Shown here piece by piece: positions 46,863 to 57,187 of a stretch of 64,000 bases of DNA. Within the stretch, counting starts at the first letter, position 1, and each line of letters opens with the position of its first letter. Source of the stretch: an uncultured Candidatus Saccharibacteria bacterium (lineage in GTDB: Bacteria > Patescibacteriota > Saccharimonadia > Saccharimonadales > Saccharimonadaceae); contig CAMZBA010000006.1 of NCBI GenBank assembly GCA_947304395.1, forward strand, positions 1 to 64,000. The letters run 5' to 3'. The notes below the pieces were generated by a model. That model saw only the letters and a list, made by a program, of their open reading frames with translations. It was not told the origin of the DNA and searched no databases. A program made the translations under genes and the position numbers.

Positions 46863-48866
46863 CTAATTCAATGTCGTTAATCGTTGATATTTGCGAACCG
46901 AATTACTTAATTCCTTATACTCTAGCATATTATATCCTTGCCGTCTAAATTGTTTGACTAGGCCGTCCGCCTTATGGACAAGCTTAGTGTCGGTAATTGT
47001 CGCGATGCGCAAATCCAATGCGCCATGTTGCAACGAGCCATATAGCTCGCCCGGTCCGCGCAGTTTTAAATCGGCCTCAGCCAAATAAAAGCCGTCTTGC
47101 GAGCGTTCGATTTCTCGCAACCGCCTCGTCGGTGCATCCGAATTCGAATTGATTAAGTAGCAATACGAGGCGTCGCTGCCGCGACCAACGCGGCCACGTA
47201 GCTGATGCAGCTGAGATAAGCCGTATTGGTCTGCGTCTGCAATTACCATCACTGTAGCATTCGGAACATTAACGCCCACCTCAACTACAGTTGTGCTAAC
47301 AAGGATGTCGATTTGTCCTTTGGAAAATAAAGTCATAATTTCGTCTTTTTCGGCAGGTTTCATTCTGCCATGCAAGAATGCCACATTGCAGTTCGGGAAT
47401 TGGTGGGCGATTTTTTGCGTTTCCTTTTTGACGTTCGACAGTTCACTAGCGCCCTTGTCGTCGATTTTCTTGCAGATATAGTAGACTTGATGTTTTTTCG
47501 CCAATTCCTGTTCAATACTTTGCCACATTTGCTTCGTAGAATTCGGTGAGATAATTTTGGTTGTGATTGGTTGGCGACCAGCCGGAAGCTCATCCAAGAT
47601 CGAAACGCTGAGATCGCCAAATATCGTCAGCTGTAATGAACGCGGAATCGGCGTTGCGGTCATTGATAGCAAGTGTGGCATCGTATGTGCTTTAGCAAGA
47701 AGCTTTTGGCGCTGAGCAACACCGAAACGATGCTGCTCGTCTATAATAGCTAGGCCAAGACTTTTAAACTCCGTATCGTCCGTAATGAGAGCATGCGTCC
47801 CTATTACCAGGTCAACTTCCCCATTCTTTATATGTTTCTTTAATTCAGGTTTATGCTTGGTTGAGCCGGTTAATAATGCGATACTCAAACGGTCTTTAAA
47901 TAATTGCGAAAGCGATTCGGCATGCTGCGTAGCGAGAACTTCCGTAGGGGCCATAATAGCCGCCTGCAATCCGGACATAGCAGCCACAAAGCAGCTCAGT
48001 GCCGCCACCATTGTTTTGCCAGAACCGACATCACCTTGCAGCAGGCGATTCATTGGAATTTCTTGTTCCATATCTTGGATTATTTCCCAAGTCGCACGAC
48101 GCTGCGCATTTGTGAGCTTGAAAGGCAAACCGCCAATAAAATCTTTGAGCTGCTCCATGTCGCCACGAATGGCCTGCGTGCGCAACTTTTGGTTCTCTTC
48201 ACGGTTCAGCTGGGCAGCAAGCAATAAGCTAAATAATTCTTCAGTAGCAAGATACTCGCGACCGGCCTTGGCGGCATCTAGTGTTTCTGGAAAATGCACA
48301 TTTAGCAGCGCATCGGCCCTGCCCGCATAATTAGGGATCATGTCAGGAATTAGGGCAATATTATTCTGAATTGTTTTAATGAACTTTTTAAAGTCTTGCG
48401 ATTTTACCGAGCCGCGCATTGGATATACGGGTTGAATTTTGGCCGTGCTAGCCTTTAGGTCATAATCGTCGGCAAGCGTTGCGGAAGGGTTCGAAATTTG
48501 ATACCGTCCGTAAGACAACGCCATCGTGCCAGAAAAATAATAATCTTTACCTGCGTCGAATTGTTTTGCACGGTAGGGCTGGTTGAACCAGACGGCTTTG
48601 ATGGCGCCAGTTTTATCGCGCAAAGTAGCCTCAACGATGGTAAGGTTACGGCGCATGCGCCTGACGGTAGTTTCCTCCACTTTTGCTTTTACGGTCACTT
48701 TCCCGGGTTTTAATTCTGCGATGTTTTGCGCTTGCTGAAAATTTTCGTAGTCACGTGGCAAATGATAAACAAGATCACGCAGCGTAAAAATACCAGCCTT
48801 ATGTAATACCTCGGCCGTTTTTGGACCAATTCCCTTCACCTCTTGAATAGGCGCCGCCAAATCCAT
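46863..48866 (-). CDS. recG: ATP-dependent DNA helicase RecG
   Basis: [52 protein letters not shown]. Confidence 0.96.
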   Translation of the reverse strand: MDLAAPIQEVKGIGPKTAEVLHKAGIFTLRDLVYHLPRDYENFQQAQNIAELKPGKVTVKAKVEETTVRRMRRNLTIVEATLRDKTGAIKAVWFNQPYRAKQFDAGKDYYFSGTMALSYGRYQISNPSATLADDYDLKASTAKIQPVYPMRGSVKSQDFKKFIKTIQNNIALIPDMIPNYAGRADALLNVHFPETLDAAKAGREYLATEELFSLLLAAQLNREENQKLRTQAIRGDMEQLKDFIGGLPFKLTNAQRRATWEIIQDMEQEIPMNRLLQGDVGSGKTMVAALSCFVAAMSGLQAAIMAPTEVLATQHAESLSQLFKDRLSIALLTGSTKHKPELKKHIKNGEVDLVIGTHALITDDTEFKSLGLAIIDEQHRFGVAQRQKLLAKAHTMPHLLSMTATPIPRSLQLTIFGDLSVSILDELPAGRQPITTKIISPNSTKQMWQSIEQELAKKHQVYYICKKIDDKGASELSNVKKETQKIAHQFPNCNVAFLHGRMKPAEKDEIMTLFSKGQIDILVSTTVVEVGVNVPNATVMVIADADQYGLSQLHQLRGRVGRGSDASYCYLINSNSDAPTRRLREIERSQDGFYLAEADLKLRGPGELYGSLQHGALDLRIATITDTKLVHKADGLVKQFRRQGYNMLEYKELSNSVRKYQRLTTLN

Positions 48867-48880
48867 ATCTATATTATATC

Positions 48881-49537
48881 TTAGTCGTGAGGTTCGGTCG
48901 GAGAGTTTTCGGCGCGCCATTTGGCAATCTCGCCATGATTGCCAGATAGCAAAATTTCTGGCACTTTCATTCCGCGAAATTCCTCTGGACGAGTATATTG
49001 CGGATATTCATAATTGTCGCCATCGGAGAAACTTTCAATCTCAGCAGACGTTTCGCCACCTAGAACTCCAGGAATAAGGCGCACAATCGAGTCAATCACG
49101 GCCATAGTTGGGATTTCGCCACCTGTCAGAATAAATTTGCCAATTGAAACCTGATAGTCGACTAGTGTAGTGATGCGCTCATCGTAGCCTTCGTAATGCG
49201 GGCAGATAAAAATATAGTTTTGCCCCGCTGTCGCTAGCTCGCGCGCACGCGCTTGGTCCCAAATACGCCCTTTCGGCGTCATTAAAACTACCTTCGCGTC
49301 AGGATTGCGAGTTTTTGCATCCTCGACAGCAGTAAAAATTGGTTCTGGTTTTAGTAACATGCCATCACCACCGCCATACGGCGTGTCGTCTACCTGATGA
49401 CGTGAGCCTAATCCAAACGGTCGCAAATCAATAATTTCAAACTCTACTAATTTTCGATCCTGCGCCTTCCAGAGCATCGATTGATTAAAGACTTTGTCGA
49501 ACATCTCTGGAAATAATGTAATTACCGATATCTTCAT
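48881..49537 (-). CDS. trmD: tRNA (guanine37-N1)-methyltransferase
   Basis: ISVITLFPEMFDKVFNQSM, DDTPYGGGDGMLLKPEP, CPHYEGYDERI. Confidence 0.97.
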   Translation of the reverse strand: MKISVITLFPEMFDKVFNQSMLWKAQDRKLVEFEIIDLRPFGLGSRHQVDDTPYGGGDGMLLKPEPIFTAVEDAKTRNPDAKVVLMTPKGRIWDQARARELATAGQNYIFICPHYEGYDERITTLVDYQVSIGKFILTGGEIPTMAVIDSIVRLIPGVLGGETSAEIESFSDGDNYEYPQYTRPEEFRGMKVPEILLSGNHGEIAKWRAENSPTEPHD

Positions 49538-50058
49538 TCTTTGGAGACTTTTACCATTGCAGGACGAATCACTTCGCCATCATACGTATACCCAGCGCGC
49601 AATTCTTCTGCAATAACTTCATTATCGCCATCACCCTCAACCAACACTGCATCATGTAAATCAGTGCTAAAAGCGTCGCCTGGCTTAGTGACAATCTTCG
49701 TGAGGCCAATTTCACGCAGGGTTTTTTCTAAGTTCTTAGCAAGAGGGCCAAGCGTATCAGGGTTAGCAGCAATAGCACGATCGATGTCGTCAAGCAGCGG
49801 TAAGACCTTTTTGACGGTCGCAAAACGGGCAGAATTAGCATAACTTTCACGCTGCGAATCAACTTGGCGACGAAAATTTTCGAAGTCGGCACGCGTGCGT
49901 TGAAGGTCGGCTGTCAACTCGGATATCTTAGCATCCTGCTCATTATTTACGACGTCTTGATTGATATCGTTCGCAGTATTTACATTTTGTGCTGTATCGA
50001 TTATTTTTTCGCCCATATTTTTTACGGCTGTATTATCGTTTTTATCTTTCTTAGTCAT
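49534..50058 (-). CDS. grpE: Nucleotide exchange factor GrpE
   Basis: LQRTRADFENFRRQVDSQRE, LLDDIDRAI, HDAVLVEGDGDNEVIAEELRAGYTYDGEVIRPAMVKVSK. Confidence 0.93.
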   Translation of the reverse strand: MTKKDKNDNTAVKNMGEKIIDTAQNVNTANDINQDVVNNEQDAKISELTADLQRTRADFENFRRQVDSQRESYANSARFATVKKVLPLLDDIDRAIAANPDTLGPLAKNLEKTLREIGLTKIVTKPGDAFSTDLHDAVLVEGDGDNEVIAEELRAGYTYDGEVIRPAMVKVSKE

Positions 50059-50791
50059 AAATTATATCCTCCAACATTATTCCAGCATGTCGCACTAACG
50101 ACATGACACGCTTGTACGATTGGCGCGTAGGACCGAGTACGCCAATATAACTACGGTCCGAGTAAGGCGAACGAAAACGAGAAATAATCAAAGAAACATT
50201 TGAAGCTTTGCCGATTGGGTTTTCGGTACCAATGTAGACATTTATAGCTTCGTTTGGCTGAACTTCCAACAGCCATGGTTTTATATTGTCTAGTAGCATG
50301 CCAACCGCTTGTACTTGGGCGGCTTGCAAAAATTCTGGCTGCGAGAAGAGATTACTAAAGCCAGAAATGTAGATTTGGTCGCCAATTGTAGCTAGCCCAA
50401 GATTGCCTGTCAAATTAACAAGACTATCAACCGCCGTGCGAATAGCATAATCGGCTCGAGTTTGAGCCTGAATACGCGTCGCAAGCGCACGCGTGGGGCG
50501 ATCTTCTTTCTCAATGTTGACGCGACGACCAGAGTCGGCACCATCTTCGTGGTCGATTTTTTCCTGGAGCGAATTGACATATAGACGATATCCTGCATCG
50601 GTCGGCACGCGCCCCGCCGAAGTGTGTGGCTGCGTAATATACCCCATCGCCTCTAGCTTGACCATCTCCGAACGTATAGTAGCCGAAGAGCAGTCAAATA
50701 ATTTCGCAAGAGTAACACTACCGACTGGCGTGGCCAGTTCTGCATACTCTTCTATGATTGCATAAAGTATCTCTCGTTGACGATCCGTCAT
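50051..50791 (-). CDS. hrcA: Heat-inducible transcription repressor HrcA
   Basis: TDRQREILYAIIEEYAELATPVGS, SSATIRSEMVKLEAMGYITQPHTSAGRVPTDAGYRLYV. Confidence 0.94.
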   Translation of the reverse strand: MTDRQREILYAIIEEYAELATPVGSVTLAKLFDCSSATIRSEMVKLEAMGYITQPHTSAGRVPTDAGYRLYVNSLQEKIDHEDGADSGRRVNIEKEDRPTRALATRIQAQTRADYAIRTAVDSLVNLTGNLGLATIGDQIYISGFSNLFSQPEFLQAAQVQAVGMLLDNIKPWLLEVQPNEAINVYIGTENPIGKASNVSLIISRFRSPYSDRSYIGVLGPTRQSYKRVMSLVRHAGIMLEDIIYD

Positions 50792-50797
50792 AGCTCT

Positions 50798-50836
50798 ATT
50801 TTATGCTTTTTAGCACTCTAGGTCAAGGTTTGCTAA
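50798..50836 (-). promoter_or_regulatory. CIRCE-like element (50810-50836) overlapping hrcA promoter TTGACC-N17-TAAAAT
   Basis: TTAGCACTC-N9-GTTTGCTAA (two mismatches in second arm); minus-strand TTGACC at 50826-50821. Confidence 0.8.
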
Positions 50837-50838
50837 TC

Positions 50839-52005
50839 CTACTTATCACTATAATTACGCGCAGTAGGCATCATATAAAACTTATTCTTTGGATCTTTTA
50901 GGTAGGCAGACCGTTTGCTACTAGTGACTGAATTAATCTCCCGTAAGGTGGCATTTTTGGTAACAGATAGTTTATTGCCAGCTTCGTCATAACCGGCTAG
51001 GGTTTTTCCGGTCAAGAACACATACCCGTCACGGATAAAGATATCCTCGTTTTCTTTTGCGACAAATATTTCTTTGCCACTCAGATTAAGAATGCGTCGC
51101 ATACCACCACCGTCAATTGACATAGCATACTTCTGGTAAACATAAACACCCTCAGTTCCCGATGCAATTTTATTTCCATCCGATGCATCGTACAGGCGAT
51201 ATTGATTGCTCTCGCGCACGATAATATACTTACCTAGAACATCAGTCATGTCTTTATAGGCATTATGTTTGATATCCGAATAGAAGTACGATACTGTGTT
51301 TGGAATTATTTGCGCATTGCTAGAAACAGAATAGAGACCTAAGTTGCCTGTCATTGGATACAAAACGACATAATACTTTCCGGCTCCCCATTCGAATGAA
51401 GTCATTTTGTTATATTCGATAGTGTCATCAATTGTCATTAGTGTCGAAGTGCCTTTTTTGATATCGTAGATATAAAACTTCGTATCGTAAATAACAATTT
51501 GCTCATCTTTAACGATGTCGGTCATTTTCTTACACTTATCCGTCAAGCATTTATAGCCATCAATCGTAGAGAGCTTTCTTGCCGCCTCTCTACATTCTGC
51601 ATAATTCTTATATTCCGCCTTATCGCAGCAAGATTCCATAATCTTACCTTCGGAATCCCTACACCCATCAGATACTGGCCCTTGCATACTTTTAACTATT
51701 TCTACAATAAGCCAACCCAATGCAACTAAAATAATTAGGCCTAAAATTACTAGCATCACTTTCACTAAAGCATGCGCGCCTTTTTCGCGACGAACTGCCG
51801 CTTGTTGGCTGCGCAGCATCTGCTCATTGTAGGCTTCCTGTGCAGCGAGTTCTTTTTCGGCCACTTCGCGCGAAGTCTCAATTACACTCTGCGTGCGCAC
51901 ATTTTCATAAACATGGCTAGGTCCAGGAGCGGGTTGTTGCTGATTATTTTGAGGTTGATTTGGACTCTGCGGAATCCCACCTTCATTCGCATTTTGATTA
52001 TCCAT
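50839..52005 (-). CDS. Hypothetical single-TM protein
   Basis: TM VKVMLVILGLIILVALGWLIVEIV; Cys-containing region after TM. Confidence 0.6.
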   Translation of the reverse strand: MDNQNANEGGIPQSPNQPQNNQQQPAPGPSHVYENVRTQSVIETSREVAEKELAAQEAYNEQMLRSQQAAVRREKGAHALVKVMLVILGLIILVALGWLIVEIVKSMQGPVSDGCRDSEGKIMESCCDKAEYKNYAECREAARKLSTIDGYKCLTDKCKKMTDIVKDEQIVIYDTKFYIYDIKKGTSTLMTIDDTIEYNKMTSFEWGAGKYYVVLYPMTGNLGLYSVSSNAQIIPNTVSYFYSDIKHNAYKDMTDVLGKYIIVRESNQYRLYDASDGNKIASGTEGVYVYQKYAMSIDGGGMRRILNLSGKEIFVAKENEDIFIRDGYVFLTGKTLAGYDEAGNKLSVTKNATLREINSVTSSKRSAYLKDPKNKFYMMPTARNYSDK

Positions 52006-52031
52006 AGTTGTTTTTATTATATAATATTTTT

Positions 52032-52661
52032 ATGGACGAGAGAATTGAAATTATAAAAAAATGGTTGGGCACTGGGAGCATCAATATCTTCGGCATGCCT
52101 TTTTCCGGAAAAGATACAATTGGAATTCGACTAGCAGAAGCAATTGGCGCAAAATTCCTTAGCTCTGGCCTAATATTGCGTACGGAAAATAAGGACGATA
52201 AAGAAGTTCAAGCCGAGATGGCATCAGGACAACTAATTAATACCGACAAGTTTCGTTCTATTATTTTACCTTATATTGAAAAGAAAGAATTGGAAACATT
52301 TCCTTTGATTTTGAGCAGCGTTGGACGTTGGGAAGGTGAAGAGTATGGCGTCATCGAAACAGCGCAAAAAGCTGGACACCCCATAAAGGCCGTGGTTATT
52401 TTGAACGTGTCCGAATCGGAAGTTAAAGCCCGTTGGCAAAAAAGTCGAGAAGGCCAAGATCGTGGCGAACGTCAGGATGATAGGGATATGCGCGTGCTAG
52501 ACAATCGCATTAAAGAATTTAAAGAAAAGACAATCCCCGTGATTGAAACTTATCAAAAAAGAGGTCTTATTGTTTCCGTCAAGGCTACTGGCGACCGCGA
52601 AGAAGTCTACACAAACGTGATCGAGTCATTAATGCATTTTGCGCTCCAAAGCAATCAGTAG
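52032..52661 (+). CDS. Adenylate kinase-like nucleoside monophosphate kinase
   Basis: INIFGMPFSGKDTIGIRLAEAIGAKFLSSGLILR; start ATGGACGAGAGAATT. Confidence 0.75.
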   Translation: MDERIEIIKKWLGTGSINIFGMPFSGKDTIGIRLAEAIGAKFLSSGLILRTENKDDKEVQAEMASGQLINTDKFRSIILPYIEKKELETFPLILSSVGRWEGEEYGVIETAQKAGHPIKAVVILNVSESEVKARWQKSREGQDRGERQDDRDMRVLDNRIKEFKEKTIPVIETYQKRGLIVSVKATGDREEVYTNVIESLMHFALQSNQ

Positions 52662-52771
52662 TCTTACGCTAAGTAGTATTAGATGTTATAGTATATAAAG
52701 TCTAGAAAAGGGGCTCTGCCCTTTTTTGCACCTAATCACACAAGCATACGTACGAAAAGGAGGTGTTATGT

Positions 52772-53404
52772 ATGCAAGACACAACAACAACTAGTTGCAC
52801 GCGGGATTTTAAAGTAATCTGCAATACGGCAGCGAACAAGCCGCCCGTCGATGACGCCAAGATACGCGCTACCGCAGACCAAATCGCCGAGGCGATTATG
52901 GCGAATGCGCCCAATATTATGGATAAAACCATCAAATCCGCCAACGACCCCGAGGCTACCGTCTCTATGGCGATGACATTTATGGCACATCCGGAACTGC
53001 AGAAACATCTCGGCGACACTGCAAGCAGGTACGACACGCCATGGTACTACAGTCGCGACGAAGATGGCCGCAAACTTTCAACTGGCCTTCTTTGCGACTT
53101 AATACTGGAATGTGGCTATACGTTGAACCAGTACGATACAGATCAAGAGGAGGATGAGGCCGCTGGCGTAATTCTCACTATCAGCTATCGCCGTGAATAC
53201 TTCCAGCTGATTTGCGTAATTGACTTCAACGAAAGCGACCCCGAAGAAGAACTCTTTGATGATCGCGCCGAAAAAATGGCGAATACACTTCGCAGCTCGG
53301 TCGTCGAAGCGCTCAAAAATGTCCATCCCAAATCCGACTTTGGCATCATGGAAGTGACTCGTTGGGGCACCTTCAATGGATTACTTCTCTTTGAACATGT
53401 ATGA
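52772..53404 (+). CDS. Hypothetical protein
   Basis: ORF with aaaaggagg SD. Confidence 0.6.
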   Translation: MQDTTTTSCTRDFKVICNTAANKPPVDDAKIRATADQIAEAIMANAPNIMDKTIKSANDPEATVSMAMTFMAHPELQKHLGDTASRYDTPWYYSRDEDGRKLSTGLLCDLILECGYTLNQYDTDQEEDEAAGVILTISYRREYFQLICVIDFNESDPEEELFDDRAEKMANTLRSSVVEALKNVHPKSDFGIMEVTRWGTFNGLLLFEHV

Positions 53405-53446
53405 GAATAATCCGCCGCACACTCGGGCGCATATGCGCCCGATTTT

Positions 53447-55225
53447 TTAATCCCTTTTAAGCATTACAGTAAAAGCCTCGCTCGGAATATCCACTTTGCC
53501 AAAACGTTTCATGCGAGCTTTGCCGCGTTTTTGTTTTTCCATAAGTTTTGCCTTGCGGTCACGATCACCCGTATGGATTTTGACAGTAACATCCTTGCGG
53601 AATGCGCCGAGCGTTTCGCGGGCAATAATGCGCGCGCCGATAGCCGCCTGCAGAGCGACTTCAAAATTTTGGCGCGGGATTACTTCTTTAAGTTTCTTCG
53701 TAACACTTCGGCCAATCCCATCCGCTTCGCTTCGGTGTGCCATTACACTAAGTGCATCAATACGCTCGCCGGCGACTAGAAAATCTATGCGCACCAAATC
53801 TTCAGCCCTATAGCCGCCCAATTCGTAATTAAACGATGCGTAACCGGAAGTTGCGGATTTTAGCTGATCGTAAAAATCCGTCAACAAGTTCGCCATTGGC
53901 GCCTCGAAGTCAATTACGGCACGCGTGTCGATATATGAAATATTCTTTTGGATTCCACGCTTACTAACAATGAGCTCCAGAATAGGACCAATATATTCTT
54001 TTGGCGTGATAATTTCGCCCTTCGCCCAAGGCTCGCGAATTTCCGAAACCTTGCTAACGTCCGGCAGATCCGAAGCGGAACGAATATCCAGCTCCTCGCC
54101 ATTCGTGAGAGAGACATGATAGTCTGTTGACGGATTCGTAATTATTAAATCTAGTTTGAATTCACGCTCGAGACGCTCACGAATGATATCCATATGTAGC
54201 AGACCTAGAAAACCGATACGTAGGCCAAAACCTAGAACAGGTGAATTTTCTGGCTCAAACTGTAATGCCGAATCGCTGAGCGAGAGCTTCTCTAGTGCTT
54301 CTTTTAGATCTTTGTATTGGTCGTTGCTAACCGGGAAGAATCCAGCATAAACAAACGGTCGCACGTTTTTATATCCCGGCAAAGCAACGCTAGCTGGCTT
54401 TTTTGCCAACGTGACAGTATCGCCAACTTTTGCTTCGCGCGTAGCTTTCAAATTAGTCACAATGTAACCAATCTCGCCGTCCTTTAGTTCGGCGCGGGGC
54501 GACATTTTCGGATTCAACACACCAACTTCGAGTGCAATGTCGCTCGACTCGGTCGCCATCATGCGAATGTTTGCATTCTTTGATAGAGTTCCGCCAAACA
54601 TGCGAATATATAGCACGACGCCACGATAATCGTCGAAATAACTATCAAAAATAAGAGCTCGCATTTCATCAGAATCGGATGGTTTTGGCGCCGGTATGCG
54701 TTCTATTATTGCATCGAGAACCTCATCAACATGTTCGCCAGTTTTGGCAGACACTTTAATAATATCCGATTCATTGCAACCAAGTAGATTGGTGATTTCT
54801 GCCGAAACGCGCGGAACATCACTGGCGGGAAGATCAATTTTGTTAATAACTGGAATAATATGCAAATCTTGTTCTAGGGCAAGATAAACGTTTGCAAGTG
54901 TTTGAGCCTGTATGCCCTGAGTTGCATCAACGACTAGAATCGCACCCTCTACGGCTTGAAGGCTACGAGAAACTTCGTACGAGAAATCGACATGGCCCGG
55001 CGTGTCGATAAGATTCAACGTGTAGTTCTTATATTTCATACAGACTGGGGCAAGTTTAATAGTAATACCCTTTTCGCGCTCAAGCTCCATTGAATCTAAA
55101 AGTTGCGATTTCATTTCGCGCTTAGCCACAGTGCCGGTTATTTCGAGCATGCGATCAGCTAAGGTCGACTTGCCGTGGTCAATATGTGCGATAATACAAA
55201 AATTACGGATTCTCTCTATATCCAT
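53447..55225 (-). CDS. lepA: Elongation factor 4
   Basis: IRNFCIIAHIDHGKSTLADRMLEITGTV, LDSMELEREKGITIK, LIDTPGHVDFSYEVSRSL. Confidence 0.97.
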   Translation of the reverse strand: MDIERIRNFCIIAHIDHGKSTLADRMLEITGTVAKREMKSQLLDSMELEREKGITIKLAPVCMKYKNYTLNLIDTPGHVDFSYEVSRSLQAVEGAILVVDATQGIQAQTLANVYLALEQDLHIIPVINKIDLPASDVPRVSAEITNLLGCNESDIIKVSAKTGEHVDEVLDAIIERIPAPKPSDSDEMRALIFDSYFDDYRGVVLYIRMFGGTLSKNANIRMMATESSDIALEVGVLNPKMSPRAELKDGEIGYIVTNLKATREAKVGDTVTLAKKPASVALPGYKNVRPFVYAGFFPVSNDQYKDLKEALEKLSLSDSALQFEPENSPVLGFGLRIGFLGLLHMDIIRERLEREFKLDLIITNPSTDYHVSLTNGEELDIRSASDLPDVSKVSEIREPWAKGEIITPKEYIGPILELIVSKRGIQKNISYIDTRAVIDFEAPMANLLTDFYDQLKSATSGYASFNYELGGYRAEDLVRIDFLVAGERIDALSVMAHRSEADGIGRSVTKKLKEVIPRQNFEVALQAAIGARIIARETLGAFRKDVTVKIHTGDRDRKAKLMEKQKRGKARMKRFGKVDIPSEAFTVMLKRD

Positions 55226-55297
55226 AGGTAATATTATAATATTTTTTTGCAAGCTTCGCTAGTACAGTCTTCGATTCAATATTTAATAACAACCGTT

Positions 55298-56020
55298 TTA
55301 ATTGCGTTGCTTTGCTTGGTAAATACAAAACGCAATACTGACGGCGACCAATACCGCCGTTCCGATCACTACAACCGTCGTATCGAAGAACATAAAAACA
55401 GGGATTAGGGCAAGAAACCCGAGTAGTATTAATGTAATGAATAACGTGCGCGTATGTTTGCGCTGCTTTATTTTATCTAGCGGTGGATCTAGGATTTCAT
55501 CGACATAGACCTTTTCGCCACGGACATAGACGGTAGCCCGCAATGGCAAGTCGGAGTTATAAATGCACATATCACTATTTAGGTATGGCGTGTTAATACG
55601 ACGTTTCTCGTGCGTTTGCGGATCATCAAAATCTACCACGAAAAAGTAATAAGTCGTCGAATCATCGCCAGAGCCGACCGTAATACTTTCTGAACTGATG
55701 ACAGATCCGATTATCTTTTGCCCTTGAGTAATCGTTTCGGTAACTTCTTGCTGAAATTTTTGATATTTATTGCGCGCTGCTTTATTGACGATTGCCATTA
55801 TGCCGAAAAATATCAGCGCAATGATAATTGGAACTATCATCCCTGTGTTAATTTCTTCTGGATTAGTGACAATTGTTGTGGCAGACAGAATTAGCAACAT
55901 TACACCAATTATGAACATAATGACAAAACCATTACTCTTGTGACCGTCACGATAGTCTAGTTTAATTGCGCTAGCGCCATTGACGGAAAGTGGTGCCTTG
56001 AGAAAGTCATTATTCTTCAT
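55298..56020 (-). CDS. Hypothetical four-TM membrane protein
   Basis: TM segments at both ends, soluble middle region. Confidence 0.55.
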   Translation of the reverse strand: MKNNDFLKAPLSVNGASAIKLDYRDGHKSNGFVIMFIIGVMLLILSATTIVTNPEEINTGMIVPIIIALIFFGIMAIVNKAARNKYQKFQQEVTETITQGQKIIGSVISSESITVGSGDDSTTYYFFVVDFDDPQTHEKRRINTPYLNSDMCIYNSDLPLRATVYVRGEKVYVDEILDPPLDKIKQRKHTRTLFITLILLGFLALIPVFMFFDTTVVVIGTAVLVAVSIAFCIYQAKQRN

Positions 56021-56038
56021 GTTTTTATATTAGCATAA

Positions 56039-57067
56039 CTATTGATAGAAATGCCCCCACATGGCGCGCTTTTCATAGCCTGGCTTTAGAAGGTTTAGTT
56101 GTTCGATGATTCCCCGCGGAGACAAGTCATAGCCTCTTATTTTTTCCGCCCTGCCGTCTATTATTATCGTGGCGTCTACTGGTTCAATCTCACCTAACGC
56201 GTAGGCGAGATACACATAGGCCTCGCGAGCGTGACGTTTTAATAGATAGTCTACAGCAATTTTGCGTGCCATATAGGCCGCCGAACGATCGACTTTGCTT
56301 GGATCCTTACCAGAAAATGCACCACCGCCAACTGGTACGCGTGGGCCATAGCTATCTATGACTATTTTTCGTCCCGTTAGGCCAGTATCCGCATCGAAAC
56401 CGCCCAAATCCCAATCGCCAGCAGGATTGATACTTACTCTATAATCATCGCCGAGTATCGCTTTTTCTGGAAGATTATGCGCCCAGCTTGCGATTGCTGT
56501 AGATAATTCTTTCTTAGATACTTTCTGCCAACTAACTACAATGTGTTTAATTATGACATGAACAAAGCTATGATTATTGTCGTATGATAGTTCTACGGTA
56601 ATTTGTGTTTTTCCGTCGTATGGAAACTTAGAGTAGATTTTTTGACACAAATCTCGCGCCAAAACATATTCTGTTGGCATAAAAAGTGAATTCTCGGCGC
56701 AAGCATAGCCAATCATAATACCCTGGTCGCCGGCGCCACCATCGTCGACGCCGCGCGCAATTTCTGGACTTTGTCGCGCAAGATTAATGCGCAATTTCAT
56801 ACTGTCATCAATTTTTTCAAGCAATTTTTTCTTTAAATCAATTTTCGCTATGGAAGAAACTTCTCCGCAAATATTTAGCTCTCCATGACCGCCCATAACT
56901 TCTACGGCAACGCGCGCATGCGGATCTTTAGCTAAATATAAGTCTAAAATATAGTCCGACAAAATATCGCACATTTTGTCGGGATGTTTTGGCGAGACAA
57001 ATTCTGCCGTGCGAGTAATTGTTTGATATTTTGGCGAGCGCAAGCCCAAAGATAATGTATTTTTCAT
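56039..57067 (-). CDS. metK: S-adenosylmethionine synthetase
   Basis: SPKHPDKMCDILSDYILD, GDQGIMIGYACAE, GGGAFSGKDPSKVDRSAAYMAR. Confidence 0.95.
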   Translation of the reverse strand: MKNTLSLGLRSPKYQTITRTAEFVSPKHPDKMCDILSDYILDLYLAKDPHARVAVEVMGGHGELNICGEVSSIAKIDLKKKLLEKIDDSMKLRINLARQSPEIARGVDDGGAGDQGIMIGYACAENSLFMPTEYVLARDLCQKIYSKFPYDGKTQITVELSYDNNHSFVHVIIKHIVVSWQKVSKKELSTAIASWAHNLPEKAILGDDYRVSINPAGDWDLGGFDADTGLTGRKIVIDSYGPRVPVGGGAFSGKDPSKVDRSAAYMARKIAVDYLLKRHAREAYVYLAYALGEIEPVDATIIIDGRAEKIRGYDLSPRGIIEQLNLLKPGYEKRAMWGHFYQ

Positions 57068-57154
57068 ATCTTCCCTTTCTGGACGGAATTAGCACCTTGC
57101 ATAATGTAGGTTGCTGACAGATCATAGGGCCGGTCCCTCCCTGTCTCTTGATAT
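57066..57154 (-). ncRNA. SAM-I (S-box)-like riboswitch upstream of metK
   Basis: Minus-strand ATATCAAGAGACAGGGAGGGACCGGCCCTATGATCTGTCAGCAACC...AAGGTGCTAATTCC...GGGAAGATATG matches S-box core. Confidence 0.88.
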
Positions 57155-57187
57155 TTAAATTGTTAATGTAGTGCTATTATAGCATTT

